A stretch of DNA of 64,000 nucleotides from Acholeplasma laidlawii_A (GCF_030166555.2 NZ_CP126461.2); one strand, 5' to 3'; counted from the stretch's first letter, positions 42,723 to 52,014 are shown. Program-made: numbers and translations. Notes: generated from the sequence alone by a model not told the origin.

Positions 42723-43552
42723 CAGATATGGATAAAGTTTGGCAAAGAGTTAAGTTGGCACGTAGTGCTGATAGACCAACATCAAAGTCACTTATTAAAG
42801 CAATCTTCCCTGATTTCATTGAACTACATGGTGATCGTCTTTATGGCGATGATGAAGCTATTGTAGGTGGACTGGCGACCTTTAACGATATACCAGTTAC
42901 GGTGATTGCTGAAGAAAAGGGTACTGATACACAAAATAGATTAAAACATAATTTTGGTATGCCACATCCTGAAGGTTATCGTAAGGCATTAAGATTGATG
43001 AAACAAGCCGAGAAGTTCAAACGTCCTATTATTACAATTATTGATACACCGGGTGCTTATCCGGGACTTGGCGCAGAAGAACGTGGCCAAGCAGGCGCGA
43101 TTGCATTAAATTTAAAAGAACTGATGGTGTTAAAAACACCTATTATTGTCATTGTATTAGGTGAAGGTGGTTCTGGTGGTGCTCTTGCTATAGGTGTAGG
43201 TGATCACATTATGATGTTTGAAAATGCGATATATTCTATATTATCACCTGAAGGATTTGCTTCAATTTTATTTAAAGATAGTACACGTGCTAACGAGGCT
43301 GCTCATTTAATGAAGCTTACAGCAGAAGACTTAAAATCATTTGGTATTATAGATGAAATCATCTTAGAGGGTAAGGGATTAAATACAGACCCTGAAGTCG
43401 GTTATACCAATCTAAAGAAACAAATAAGTAAACAACTAACAAAATTAATGAAAACACCTGTAGAAAAACTTCTTGTTAATAGATATGACAAGTTCAAAAA
43501 AATGGGTGAATACGAAGAAAGTGTGATCAAAAATGAAGAACTTGCCGATTAA
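42719..43552 (+). CDS. accA: Acetyl-CoA carboxyltransferase alpha AccA
   Basis: 277 aa. Partner of AccD in malonyl-CoA synthesis. Crotonase-fold signatures include ELHGDRLYGDDEAIVGGLA, IIDTPGAYPGLGAEERGQ and GEGGSGGALAIGVGD. It is slightly shorter than the E. coli protein at the N-terminus. The start shares ATGA with the accD stop, and the end overlaps fabH by 20 bases. Confidence 0.96.
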   Translation: MTDMDKVWQRVKLARSADRPTSKSLIKAIFPDFIELHGDRLYGDDEAIVGGLATFNDIPVTVIAEEKGTDTQNRLKHNFGMPHPEGYRKALRLMKQAEKFKRPIITIIDTPGAYPGLGAEERGQAGAIALNLKELMVLKTPIIVIVLGEGGSGGALAIGVGDHIMMFENAIYSILSPEGFASILFKDSTRANEAAHLMKLTAEDLKSFGIIDEIILEGKGLNTDPEVGYTNLKKQISKQLTKLMKTPVEKLLVNRYDKFKKMGEYEESVIKNEELAD

Positions 43553-44465
43553 AATAGTAAGTACTGGTCGTTATGCACCAGATAATGTTATGACAAATGA
43601 TGATTTTAGTAAAATATTAGATACGAACGATGAGTGGATTACTACTAGAACAGGTATTAAAAGACGCCATATTGCTCAAGGTGAAACCGCAATTGATATG
43701 GCATATAAAGCAGCTTTAAAGGCTGTTGAAAATAAAAATTATGATAAAGAAAAAATTGATTTAATTATTGTTGCAAGTATTACATCTCCAGTTAAAACAC
43801 CATCTATTGCAAATTTAATCCAAGCTAAACTTGGACTAAATCATAAAAACATCGTAGCATTTGATATTAATGCTGCATGTAGTGGATTTGTTTATGCAGT
43901 TGAAATCGCAGCAAGTATGATTTCATCAGGTAATTATAAATCAGCATTAGTTATTGGTTCTGAACATATGTCATCTATCCTTGATTGGGAAGACCGTTCA
44001 ACTGCTATCCTATTTAGTGATGCTGCTGGTGCAGCAATTATTGAATTAAGTGATAATCCAAAAGATAATGCATATTTCTGGAATGGTTCTAGAGGTGATG
44101 ATACGGGTATTTTATGGATTGATCCAAAAGTAAAGATGGCTGGACGAGAAGTCTATAAATTTGCAGTGGATATTATGCCTAAAGCTATTCATAAAGTACT
44201 TGAAAAAGCAGGACTTACAATTGATGATATCGATTATATTATTCCTCATCAAGCTAACTACAGAATTATTCAAAGTGTTGCTAAAGATATGAATTTACCA
44301 ATTGAAAGATTTTTAATGAACCTAGAAGAGTATGGTAATACATCCGCAGCAAGTATTCCATTCTTATTAGATGAACATAAGACTAATAACCCTGAAGTAA
44401 AAAGAGTTTTATTCGTTGGATTTGGCGGTGGTTTCACTTGGGGTGCAGCCATCCTAAATGTGTAG
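43533..44465 (+). CDS. fabH: 3-oxoacyl-ACP synthase III FabH
   Basis: 310 aa. Starts fatty-acid chains by condensing an acyl-CoA primer with malonyl-ACP. The catalytic triad is complete: Cys116 (NAACSGF), His239 (PHQAN) and Asn269 (GNTSAAS). The substrate-defining region cannot be read for straight or branched primer choice. It overlaps accA by 20 bases; a weak GAAAGTG serves as Shine-Dalgarno. Confidence 0.96.
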   Translation: MKNLPIKIVSTGRYAPDNVMTNDDFSKILDTNDEWITTRTGIKRRHIAQGETAIDMAYKAALKAVENKNYDKEKIDLIIVASITSPVKTPSIANLIQAKLGLNHKNIVAFDINAACSGFVYAVEIAASMISSGNYKSALVIGSEHMSSILDWEDRSTAILFSDAAGAAIIELSDNPKDNAYFWNGSRGDDTGILWIDPKVKMAGREVYKFAVDIMPKAIHKVLEKAGLTIDDIDYIIPHQANYRIIQSVAKDMNLPIERFLMNLEEYGNTSAASIPFLLDEHKTNNPEVKRVLFVGFGGGFTWGAAILNV

Positions 44466-44474
44466 GTAACTTTT

Positions 44475-45395
44475 ATGAAAACAGCGATTTTATTTTCTGG
44501 TCAAGGTGCTCAATACGTCAACATGGGACTAGATTTTATTGAAAATGTTCCAGAGTTAAAGCATAAACTAGAGTCATACGCAGCTATTTTAGATTTAGAC
44601 ATCTTATCTCACTTAAAAGATGAAACCAAAATAAATGATACAAGATATACACAACCATTAATGGTTGTAGTAGAAATGTTAATCCATGATTACTTAGTAT
44701 CACAAGGGTTAAAAATTGATGGATATGCAGGCTTTTCATTAGGTGAGTTTGCTGGTCTATATGCTGCAGGATTTTATGAATCAAATGACATCTTGAAAAT
44801 TATTGATATGCGAGCAAAACTTATGCAAGAGGCATCTACTCTAAAACCTGGCGCCATGGCAGCTATCTTATCCCTTAGTGATGATGTTGTTGAGGCAATT
44901 TGTAAGGAAGTGTCAACACCAAATGATTTAGTAGTTGCAGCAAACTATAATAGTGATGGTCAACTTGTTATCTCTGGATCTAAAAATGCAGTACAGTTAG
45001 CTGTAGAATTAGCTAAGGAAAAGGGGGCTAGAAGAGCGATGATGTTAAATGTATCAGGCGCCTTCCATTCACCTTATATGAAAGATGCAGGTACAAGCTT
45101 AAAACTATATGCAAAAAATTTTAAAGTTCAAGATGCGCATAAAGTGCTTTATGCTAATACAACTGCAAAGCCATTAAAAAAAGAAGATGTTTTAAATGAG
45201 TTATATGAACAAATAGCAAACCCAGTATACTTCAAACAAACGATTCAACATATGATTAAAGATGGATTTGAAAGATTTATTGAAGTCGGTCCAGGTCAAG
45301 TACTTTCAGGTTTAGTTAAAAAAATTAGCCCTGAAAGCAAAATATATAATGTATCCAAATTTGAGGATATAAAAAATTTAGAGGAGATTTTATAA
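44475..45395 (+). CDS. fabD: Malonyl-CoA:ACP transacylase FabD
   Basis: 306 aa. Loads malonyl onto ACP. The oxyanion-loop Gln is in FSGQGAQY, catalytic Ser88 in GFSLGE and His198 in SGAFHSPYM; a late VGPGQVLSGL motif is normal. TAGGT Shine-Dalgarno. Its stop overlaps the fabG start by one base. The acyl carrier protein gene is not in the window. Confidence 0.96.
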   Translation: MKTAILFSGQGAQYVNMGLDFIENVPELKHKLESYAAILDLDILSHLKDETKINDTRYTQPLMVVVEMLIHDYLVSQGLKIDGYAGFSLGEFAGLYAAGFYESNDILKIIDMRAKLMQEASTLKPGAMAAILSLSDDVVEAICKEVSTPNDLVVAANYNSDGQLVISGSKNAVQLAVELAKEKGARRAMMLNVSGAFHSPYMKDAGTSLKLYAKNFKVQDAHKVLYANTTAKPLKKEDVLNELYEQIANPVYFKQTIQHMIKDGFERFIEVGPGQVLSGLVKKISPESKIYNVSKFEDIKNLEEIL

Positions 45396-46141
45396 TGAGT
45401 TTAAAAGATAAAGTAGCATTAGTAACAGGTGGTTCTACAGGCATTGGTAAAGCTATTGCAACAAAGTTAGCATCCATGGGTGCAAATATTGTCATAAACT
45501 ATTTTGTTGGACCTGAAGAGGCAAAGCAAGTAGCAGATGAACTAGCAAGTACATACCAAGTCAAAGCAATCGCACTTCATGCAGACGTTTCTAATTTTGA
45601 ATCTGCTCAAAATTTAATTGATGAAACAGTAAAACAAATGGGTACATTAAATATTGTAGTTAATAATGCAGGTATTACTGATGATGCACTCATCCTAAGA
45701 ATGTCAGAACATCAATTTGACCGAGTCATTAATACAAACCTAAAAGGTGTTTTCAATATATCAAAACACAGTGCAAGACCATTATTAAAGGCTGGTTATG
45801 GTAGAATTATTAATATTGCATCAGTCATTGGTGAATATGGTAATGTTGGCCAAGTAAACTATGGTGCAGCAAAAGCTGGTGTGATTGGAATTACTAAAAC
45901 CTTAGCAAAAGAGTTTGCATCAAGAAAAGTGACAGTAAACGCAATTGCTCCTGGATTTATTGAAACACAAATGACAAGAAACCTACCTGAACAAGTTCGT
46001 GCAGAAATGTTAAGATACATTGCGTTAGGTAGTTATGGACAACCTGAAGATATCGCAAATCTAGTTGGATTTTTAGCATCACCAGAAGCAGGATATATTA
46101 CTGGTGTAGTGATTGATGTTGACGGCGGTCTAACAATTTAA
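45395..46141 (+). CDS. fabG: 3-oxoacyl-ACP reductase FabG
   Basis: 248 aa. NADPH-dependent reduction of 3-oxoacyl-ACP. Rossmann motif TGGSTGIGKA (11-20), NNAG (90-93) and the catalytic Asn115-Ser143-Tyr156-Lys160 set (YGAAK) are intact, and the C-terminus ends GGLTI as in classical FabG. Shine-Dalgarno GAGGAG lies in the end of fabD. Confidence 0.96.
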   Translation: MSLKDKVALVTGGSTGIGKAIATKLASMGANIVINYFVGPEEAKQVADELASTYQVKAIALHADVSNFESAQNLIDETVKQMGTLNIVVNNAGITDDALILRMSEHQFDRVINTNLKGVFNISKHSARPLLKAGYGRIINIASVIGEYGNVGQVNYGAAKAGVIGITKTLAKEFASRKVTVNAIAPGFIETQMTRNLPEQVRAEMLRYIALGSYGQPEDIANLVGFLASPEAGYITGVVIDVDGGLTI

Positions 46142-46155
46142 GAGTGGGAGAATAT

Positions 46156-47394
46156 ATGAAAAGAAGAGTCGTTATTACAGGGATGGGTACAATTAACCCT
46201 GTTGGTAATAGTGTCGATGAATCATTTGATGCCATTATTAGTGGTAAGAATGGATTAGGCCCAATTACTTATTTTGATACTGAAAAGGTAAAAATAAGTA
46301 TTGCTGGTGAATTAAAAAACATTAATTTTGAAGATTACCTAGATAAAAAAGAAATTAAACGTAGTGATAAAGTCATGATTTTAGGTACGATTGCAGCTAT
46401 GCAAGCATACCAAGATAGTGGATTAAAAGACACTGATTATGATCCTTATAGATTTGGTACGTTTGTAACTTCCGGTATTGGTGGACTAGATACCATGGAA
46501 AAAGATATTTCTATAAAAGCACTTCGTGGTGCTGATAGAATATCACCTTTTTTCATACCAAATTCTATTGTAAATATGGTAGGTGGTATGATATCTATTA
46601 AATTCCAAGTTAAAGGTCCAAATATACCGATTGTTACAGCATGTTCAGCTGCAACAAATGCAATAGGTGAAGCATTCAGAAATATCCGTGATGGATATTT
46701 AGATTTAGCTTTCGCAGGTGGTGCAGAGGCAAGTATTAATGAAACTGGTATTGGTGGTTTTGCTGCATTAAAAGCATTATCAACTGAAACAGATCCTAAT
46801 AAAGCGAGCCGTCCTTTCGATAAAGAAAGAAGTGGCTTTGTGATGGGAGAAGGCTCTGGGGTTCTAATTTTAGAATCTTTAGAAAGTGCCCAAAAACGTG
46901 GTGCTAAAATCTATGCTGAAATCGTTGGTTATGGTTCAACATCAGATGCATTCCATATGACTGCACCAGATAATGCTGCTGATGGATTAACTAAGGCTAT
47001 TGAGTTAACACTTGAAGATGCTAAAGTATCACCAACTGACGTTGGATATATCAATGCACACGGTACATCCACATTACTGAATGATAAAATTGAAACACTA
47101 GGTATTAAACGTGCTTTTAAAGAACATGCATACGATTTAAATGTATCTTCTACAAAAGGTGCAACAGGACATATGTTAGGTGCAACCGGTGCAGTAGAAA
47201 GTATCTTTTGCATCAAAGCACTACAAACAGGTTTAATTCCACCAACAATCAACTACAGTAATGTAGATCCCGAATGTGACTTAAACTATACTGTAAACAA
47301 AGCCGTAAAACGTGATATCAATTATGCTATGAATATCAACGTAGGATTTGGTGGCCAAAATGCAGTTGTATTATATAAGAAATATGGAGAATAA
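46156..47394 (+). CDS. fabF: 3-oxoacyl-ACP synthase II FabF
   Basis: 412 aa. Elongating condensing enzyme. Cys163 (TACSAAT), His302 (NAHGTST) and His339 (GATGHMLG) form the active site. I start at ATG 46156 (GGGAG upstream); the GTG at 46144 lies in that Shine-Dalgarno. There is no fabB, so this is likely the only elongating synthase of the operon. Confidence 0.96.
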   Translation: MKRRVVITGMGTINPVGNSVDESFDAIISGKNGLGPITYFDTEKVKISIAGELKNINFEDYLDKKEIKRSDKVMILGTIAAMQAYQDSGLKDTDYDPYRFGTFVTSGIGGLDTMEKDISIKALRGADRISPFFIPNSIVNMVGGMISIKFQVKGPNIPIVTACSAATNAIGEAFRNIRDGYLDLAFAGGAEASINETGIGGFAALKALSTETDPNKASRPFDKERSGFVMGEGSGVLILESLESAQKRGAKIYAEIVGYGSTSDAFHMTAPDNAADGLTKAIELTLEDAKVSPTDVGYINAHGTSTLLNDKIETLGIKRAFKEHAYDLNVSSTKGATGHMLGATGAVESIFCIKALQTGLIPPTINYSNVDPECDLNYTVNKAVKRDINYAMNINVGFGGQNAVVLYKKYGE

Positions 47395-47396
47395 AT

Positions 47397-47825
47397 ATGG
47401 CATTATTAAATAGAGAACAAATTCAAGAAATATTACCACATAGAGATCCTTTTTTAATGGTTGATGAAGTTTTAGAACTTGTTGAAAAAGAAAAATGTGT
47501 AGGTATTAAATATGTAAAGGCAGAAGAATATTACTTTAAAGGACATTTTCCTCAGTATCCTGTAATGCCAGGTGTATTAATACTAGAAACAATGGCTCAA
47601 GTTGGTGCGATTGCTTTACTAAGTATTCCAGAGTTCAAAGGTAAAATCGGATTTTTTACAGGAGCTAACAACGTAAAATGGCGTAAACAAGTACGTCCAG
47701 GAGATACTTTAAAAGTTGAAACAGTATTAACCCGTATTCGTGGTGCTTTTGGTGTGGGTAGCGCTAAAGCATGGGTAGAAGGCGAATTAGTATGTGAAGC
47801 TGATATTAGTTTTGCTATTGGCTGA
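47397..47825 (+). CDS. fabZ: 3-hydroxyacyl-ACP dehydratase FabZ
   Basis: 142 aa hot-dog enzyme. Catalytic His50 (FKGHFPQYPVMPG) and Glu64 (ILETMAQ). It forms trans-2-enoyl-ACP, the substrate of FabV at 3388. GGAG Shine-Dalgarno, three bases from fabF. The stop is TGA, supporting the standard use of UGA. Confidence 0.96.
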   Translation: MALLNREQIQEILPHRDPFLMVDEVLELVEKEKCVGIKYVKAEEYYFKGHFPQYPVMPGVLILETMAQVGAIALLSIPEFKGKIGFFTGANNVKWRKQVRPGDTLKVETVLTRIRGAFGVGSAKAWVEGELVCEADISFAIG

Positions 47826-47827
47826 TC

Positions 47828-48343
47828 ATGGTTAAAGTAAAATTAATAGAGTTTAAAAAAATACCCTCTACCAGTGACTATCTAAAACAAAATTATGAAA
47901 AACTGGACTCTTTTACCTTTGTAAGAACAGACTATCAAACTAAAGGTAGAGGTCAATTCGAACGTCAATGGATGAGTGCGAATGGACGTAATTTATTACT
48001 TTCGTTTATGATTAAAGATGTACCGATGAATCAATTGATTACAATCAAAGAGTGGGTGAAAAGTAGTATCTTTTCAACACTAGGTTCTCTAGGTTTAGAT
48101 GTATATTTCAAAGAGCCTAATGACGTCTATTGTCATCAAAAAAAGTTATGCGGTATATTAATGGAAACAAAAGGATCAGGCGATAAATTTGATTATGTCA
48201 TCGTGGGTATTGGTTTAAATGTGAATCAATTTATATTTCACAAGTTTAAAGCAACTTCCATATTTTTAGAAACAAAGAAAACTCAAAATGTAAGAAAGAT
48301 TATGTCTAAACTAATGACCAATCTTCTAGAAAGTTATTTTTAG
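47828..48343 (+). CDS. birA: Short biotin-protein ligase BirA
   Basis: 171 aa, catalytic core only. Activates biotin with ATP and attaches it to Lys115 of AccB. Core motifs are TKGRGQFERQW (a GRGRRGRxW variant), KEPNDV (usual KWPNDV) and KKLCGILMET. The helix-turn-helix of regulatory BirA and the C-terminal SH3-like domain are missing, so it cannot repress biotin genes. It starts two bases after fabZ with no Shine-Dalgarno, which implies coupled translation. Confidence 0.9.
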   Translation: MVKVKLIEFKKIPSTSDYLKQNYEKLDSFTFVRTDYQTKGRGQFERQWMSANGRNLLLSFMIKDVPMNQLITIKEWVKSSIFSTLGSLGLDVYFKEPNDVYCHQKKLCGILMETKGSGDKFDYVIVGIGLNVNQFIFHKFKATSIFLETKKTQNVRKIMSKLMTNLLESYF

Positions 48344-48350
48344 GTGTAAT

Positions 48351-48881
48351 ATGACAATTAAAAGAATAATTATTATATCTATGTTTGCAGCTTTAATTTC
48401 TGTTTCTACATTTATGAATGTACCTGTACCACCTGTAAGTTTTACCCTACAAACGTTAATGATTGTGCTTACGGGATTATTATTAACACCTCTAGATGCA
48501 TTTTTAGCAGTGTTAGTCTATTTAACTGCTGGTGCATTTGGTATGCCTATTTTTACAACTGGCGGTGGATTTCAAAGTTTTGTAGCACCAACAGGGGGAT
48601 TTTTACTATCATTTTTAGTTGTAGCACCTGGTATATCCTTATTTAAATCTAAAAGTAAAAATATCTTACAAGATGGAATCGTCATAATGATATTTGGATT
48701 TCTAGTTGTCTATTTATTTGGTATAGCAATCTTTATGTATGCTACAAGTTTGGATTTTATATATACCATAGGCGTATTTATACCCTATTATATTTGGGAT
48801 ATAGCAAAACTTATATTTGCCTATGTAGTCTATTACTACATGCCGCAAGCAATCATAGATAAACATTTAAAAGGGATATAA
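48351..48881 (+). CDS. bioY: Biotin ECF transporter substrate subunit BioY
   Basis: 176 aa, about six membrane helices. Biotin-binding S component: VPVPPVSFTLQTL (~24-36), LAVLVYLTAGAFGMPIF and FVAPTGGFLLSFLV are family hallmarks. It would work with a shared ECF energy module (EcfA/A'/T) encoded elsewhere. Last gene of the acc-fab operon, so biotin import rises with carboxylase synthesis. Shine-Dalgarno AGGTG. Confidence 0.94.
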   Translation: MTIKRIIIISMFAALISVSTFMNVPVPPVSFTLQTLMIVLTGLLLTPLDAFLAVLVYLTAGAFGMPIFTTGGGFQSFVAPTGGFLLSFLVVAPGISLFKSKSKNILQDGIVIMIFGFLVVYLFGIAIFMYATSLDFIYTIGVFIPYYIWDIAKLIFAYVVYYYMPQAIIDKHLKGI

Positions 48882-48896
48882 AATCCCTTTTTATTA
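48869..48896 (+). terminator. Terminator of acc/fab operon
   Basis: AAAAGGGAT/ATCCCTTTT (48869-48877, 48883-48891) then TTATT; overlaps the bioY stop. Confidence 0.9.
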
Positions 48897-49003
48897 TATA
48901 AACCTTAAGCTAAATTACCACAATTTAACAAATGAAGCATTGCTTCTATAGAAATAATAAAAGTTTGCTATAATCTATGAAGATAACAAGGAGAGATGCA
49001 TTT

Positions 49004-49972
49004 ATGTTAGAAGTATTAATTATTGGTGCAGGTCCAACCGGATTATATGCAGCATTTTTAGCAGGTCTTAGAAATTTAAAGGCTGCTGTCATAGAATCAA
49101 GTGCTGAACCAGGTGGACAATTAACTGCAGTATATAAAGATAAGTATATTTATGATATACCTGGTTTTCCAAAGATAACCGCTAAAGACTATATTGATGG
49201 ACAAGTTCTACAATATGAAAGATTTAAATCAGATTTACCAATTTATTATAATGAAGAAGCTATCGATATTAAAAAACATGACGATCACTTTATTGTGACT
49301 ACAACAACTAAAACCATTGAAACTAAGTTTGTTTTAATTGCACATGGTGGTGGTGGATTTGTACCTCAAAAGTTGAAGATTGAGGAACATTACGACAATA
49401 TCTTATACTTCATTAAAGATTTAAACCAATTTAAAGATAAAAAAATTGTTGTTTTAGGTGGAGGGGATTCTGCACTTGACTGGGCAATCGATTTATCTGA
49501 ATACTCAAATGATGTTACATTAGTTCATAGAAGAGATGAATTCAGAGCACTTCAATCTAGTGTTGATCACTTTAGAGAAAAAGGGACAATTCTTACACCT
49601 TATATTGTAGATACAGTAGAAGGCAATGAAAAGTTAGCTCAAACTTTAGTACTTAAACATGCCAAAACACATGAAAAATTAAATTTAGATGCAGACTATA
49701 TCGTTGTAAACTATGGATTTGTACTCACAAAATCCAGACTAGATGAGTGGGGTATTGAAGGTGAAAAAGGTCTAATTAAAGTAGACTATACAATGAAGAC
49801 CAATCTTGACGGCATTTATGCAGCGGGTAATGGTATTGATTATCCAGGTAAAGTGAAACTAATTTCTACAGGTCAAGGTGAGGCTGCAACAGCAATCCAA
49901 TCAATTACCACATTACTATATCCGGAAAAAACACGTAAATTTGAACACTCAACTGCACTCATTAAAGAATAA
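49004..49972 (+). CDS. Ferredoxin/flavodoxin-NADP reductase, YumC type
   Basis: 322 aa thioredoxin-reductase-fold flavoprotein. FAD motif IIGAGPTGLYAA (5-16), GGQLTAVY and NADPH motif VVLGGGDSALDWA (~151-163) are clear. The redox CxxC of thioredoxin reductase is absent, as in YumC-type ferredoxin-NADP reductases. The C-terminal end has DGIYAAGNGIDYPGKVKLI and GQGEAATA. I start at ATG 49004 with AAGGAGAG upstream. Single-gene unit. Confidence 0.92.
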   Translation: MLEVLIIGAGPTGLYAAFLAGLRNLKAAVIESSAEPGGQLTAVYKDKYIYDIPGFPKITAKDYIDGQVLQYERFKSDLPIYYNEEAIDIKKHDDHFIVTTTTKTIETKFVLIAHGGGGFVPQKLKIEEHYDNILYFIKDLNQFKDKKIVVLGGGDSALDWAIDLSEYSNDVTLVHRRDEFRALQSSVDHFREKGTILTPYIVDTVEGNEKLAQTLVLKHAKTHEKLNLDADYIVVNYGFVLTKSRLDEWGIEGEKGLIKVDYTMKTNLDGIYAAGNGIDYPGKVKLISTGQGEAATAIQSITTLLYPEKTRKFEHSTALIKE

Positions 49973-49980
49973 TTAACTAG

Positions 49981-50010
49981 AATACAGCCTAACAAGGCTG
50001 TATTTTTTAT
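49981..50010 (+). terminator. Terminator of YumC-type reductase gene
   Basis: Perfect 10-bp stem AATACAGCCT/AGGCTGTATT, AACA loop, T run. Confidence 0.92.
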
Positions 50011-50037
50011 TATTTACGAATAGTGAAGTATAAGTAT

Positions 50038-50050
50038 TGTGTTTAACACA
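50038..50050 (+). promoter_or_regulatory. PadR operator 1
   Basis: TGTGTT-T-AACACA, perfect 6-base arms. Extended copy TATTGTGTTTAACACAGTAC. It lies around the -35 region of the padR promoter. Confidence 0.7.
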
Positions 50051-50060
50051 GTACATATGA

Positions 50061-50069
50061 TATTATAGT
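50061..50069 (+). promoter_or_regulatory. padR -10 region
   Basis: TATTATAGT between the two palindromes gives a -10 (TATAGT at 50064-50069) with TTTAAC 16 bases upstream inside operator 1. Confidence 0.45.
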
Positions 50070-50071
50070 AG

Positions 50072-50084
50072 TGTGTTAAACACA
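50072..50084 (-). promoter_or_regulatory. PadR operator 2
   Basis: TGTGTT-A-AACACA, in inverted orientation to operator 1 with the TATT flank conserved. Centres are 34 bases apart, with the -10 between them; two bound dimers would bury the promoter. Confidence 0.7.
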
Positions 50085-50106
50085 ATACGTAAGAAAGGGT
50101 GATAAG

Positions 50107-50427
50107 TTGAACACACAATTTAAAAAAGGGATACTTGATTTATGTATCCTAAAAGCTGTGAAAGACCAAGAGATGTATGGCTTTGAAATTATAGATAAAC
50201 TGTCTAATTTACTAGATATAAATGAAAATACAATCTATCCTATACTGAGAAGACTTACAGATCAAAGATTATTTGAAACATATTCCAAAGATAGTCCATT
50301 AGGTGCTCAAAGAAAATATTATAAAATAACTAAAGAAGGGGAGCAAAAATTATATAGCTATATGGAAGATTGGGATGCATTTATTAAAAATGTAAATTAT
50401 ATTTTAAAGGATGAGAAAGATGAATAA
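50107..50427 (+). CDS. PadR-family transcription regulator
   Basis: 106 aa, PadR subfamily with a short C-terminus. The winged helix shows FKKGILDLCILKAV, MYGFEIIDKLS and ENTIYPILRRL, then the wing KYYKITKEGEQKL. Start is TTG at 50107, with AAAGGGTGAT six to seven bases upstream. Two identical-core palindromes flank its promoter, implying autorepression. It overlaps the next gene, a HAAS-domain membrane protein, the common partner of such PadR proteins. Confidence 0.93.
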   Translation: MNTQFKKGILDLCILKAVKDQEMYGFEIIDKLSNLLDINENTIYPILRRLTDQRLFETYSKDSPLGAQRKYYKITKEGEQKLYSYMEDWDAFIKNVNYILKDEKDE

Positions 50428-51568
50428 AAGAGATTATTTAAATAAAATAAGAGAATATTTTAGTGAAAGAGAAGTAACTAGAGAAGATATTAATACTGTG
50501 GTTGAAGATTATGCAGAACTATATGATGAAGCACTTGAGTTAGGTTTAACAGATGTAGAGGTCGCTCAAAAGTTGGGAAACCCAAGAGAAATTTATGATA
50601 GTATTAAAGATACTCTACATTATGTAAAATCTAAAGATAATAGAATTGTTGCAGTTATGCCATTTATATCTACAATCCTATTTTTCTTGGTGGGCTTCTT
50701 ATTAAATGGTTGGGCATATGCTTGGATATTTTACCTGCTTATACCAATAGCTGCAATTAGCATAAACACAAAAAGTAAAGAGAAAATCGTTGCTTTAAGT
50801 CCGTTTATTGCAACAATTACTTTTTTCACGTTAGGATTTGTTTTCGGATTATGGCATCCGGGTTGGTTGATATTCCTAATTGTCCCAGTATCTGCAATAG
50901 TACTTAATGCTAGGGGTAAAGAAAAAATAATAGGACTATCTCCTTTTGCGTTCTTAATTATCTATATTTTAGTAAGTACATATGTTATTGAAGATTTTTA
51001 TCAATATGGTTGGTCAATATTTGCACTTATTCCTGTAATTGCAATCTTAACTCAACCCATAAAATTGAAAGATATCTTCATGATCTCAACAATATTACTA
51101 GCTATGGCAGCACATATCACTATTTACTTTACGATTGAAAATGCAGGATATGTATGGATGGTGTATCTAGTACCTACAGTTGTAGTAATCTTACTGGGTT
51201 ATATTCAAGTAATATCCGGTGATAAAGTAAATGTTAAAGAGAAAATATGGGTAATTTTAGTGATGCTACTTGTTGTTATTACATATCTTTTGGTAAGTTT
51301 TTTGATCCCTAATATATGGACTTGGAGTTGGATTATCTTATTACTCATTCCAATGATTGGTATCTATGATGGTACTAAATTCGAGCATCCTGTAGCATAT
51401 ATGCCATTTATTGCAGTTACTATATTTATGCTTCTTGGATCACTTGGCAATTACTGGCAATATGCTTGGTTAGTGTTCTTAATTATTCCAATAACTGCAA
51501 TTTTAACGGAGTCAGGTGACAAAACTAACGAAGTAAAAGAAGATACTGACGAAACAAGTGATTGCTAA
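50420..51568 (+). CDS. HAAS (DUF1700-like) multispan membrane protein
   Basis: 382 aa. The N-terminal HAAS/DUF1700 helical domain (KRDYLNKIREYF, DINTVVEDYAELYDEALELG, KLGNPREIYDSI) occupies residues ~3-65. About twelve membrane helices follow, with a repeated WxWxxxLLIP-like pattern. Function is unknown; HAAS proteins pair with PadR regulators and may sense the membrane state. I start at ATG 50420 (AAAGGATGAG upstream), overlapping padR by eight bases. Confidence 0.85.
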   Translation: MNKRDYLNKIREYFSEREVTREDINTVVEDYAELYDEALELGLTDVEVAQKLGNPREIYDSIKDTLHYVKSKDNRIVAVMPFISTILFFLVGFLLNGWAYAWIFYLLIPIAAISINTKSKEKIVALSPFIATITFFTLGFVFGLWHPGWLIFLIVPVSAIVLNARGKEKIIGLSPFAFLIIYILVSTYVIEDFYQYGWSIFALIPVIAILTQPIKLKDIFMISTILLAMAAHITIYFTIENAGYVWMVYLVPTVVVILLGYIQVISGDKVNVKEKIWVILVMLLVVITYLLVSFLIPNIWTWSWIILLLIPMIGIYDGTKFEHPVAYMPFIAVTIFMLLGSLGNYWQYAWLVFLIIPITAILTESGDKTNEVKEDTDETSDC

Positions 51569-51640
51569 CACATTTAAGCGTATCTTATGAAATAAGTTTT
51601 TTCATGGCGTATAATCAAACTATAGAAAGGGATGATCAAT

Positions 51641-51829
51641 ATGACAGTAAAAGAATTTTTAGATAAAGAAAAACCAAATAAGTATATTATTACTGACCGT
51701 ATGCGTACGCCTTTTAAAGAAGAACAGCTTAAATGGTTAGATTTATCCGATATTGAAGTAAGAACTACAGATGTTCTGGCTGATGGTACAGTGAGAATAC
51801 ATTCTGATTACATGCCGGATGCCTGTTAA
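51641..51829 (+). CDS. 62-aa conserved-looking protein, unknown
   Basis: 62 aa, acidic and soluble, no known motif. It contains PNKYIITDRMRTPFKEEQ and a C-terminal RIHSDYMPDAC. It has a good Shine-Dalgarno (AAAGGGAT), a -10-like TATAAT near 51609 and a clear terminator behind it, so it is probably a real single gene. The ATG at 51641 is favoured over 51632 by spacing. Confidence 0.65.
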   Translation: MTVKEFLDKEKPNKYIITDRMRTPFKEEQLKWLDLSDIEVRTTDVLADGTVRIHSDYMPDAC

Positions 51830-51860
51830 CATTTAGCAATTTACTTATACACAAAATATG

Positions 51861-51900
51861 AACCTCAATAGAAATAGGCTATTGAGGTTTTATCTTTATT
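51861..51900 (+). terminator. Terminator of the 62-aa gene
   Basis: AACCTCAATA/TATTGAGGTT (51861-51870, 51880-51889), 9-base loop, T-rich tail. Confidence 0.85.
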
Positions 51901-51986
51901 TATATAGCTATAAACACTTAAATTGTTAAGACATTAATTAATAATTAACGACAAAATATTAAAAATCATTTAATGAATCTTAATTG

Positions 51987-52014
51987 TTGACATCTAAGAA
52001 AAAATATATATAAT
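51987..52014 (+). promoter_or_regulatory. potABCD promoter
   Basis: TTGACA (51987-51992), 16 bases, TATAAT (52009-52014). Confidence 0.8.
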
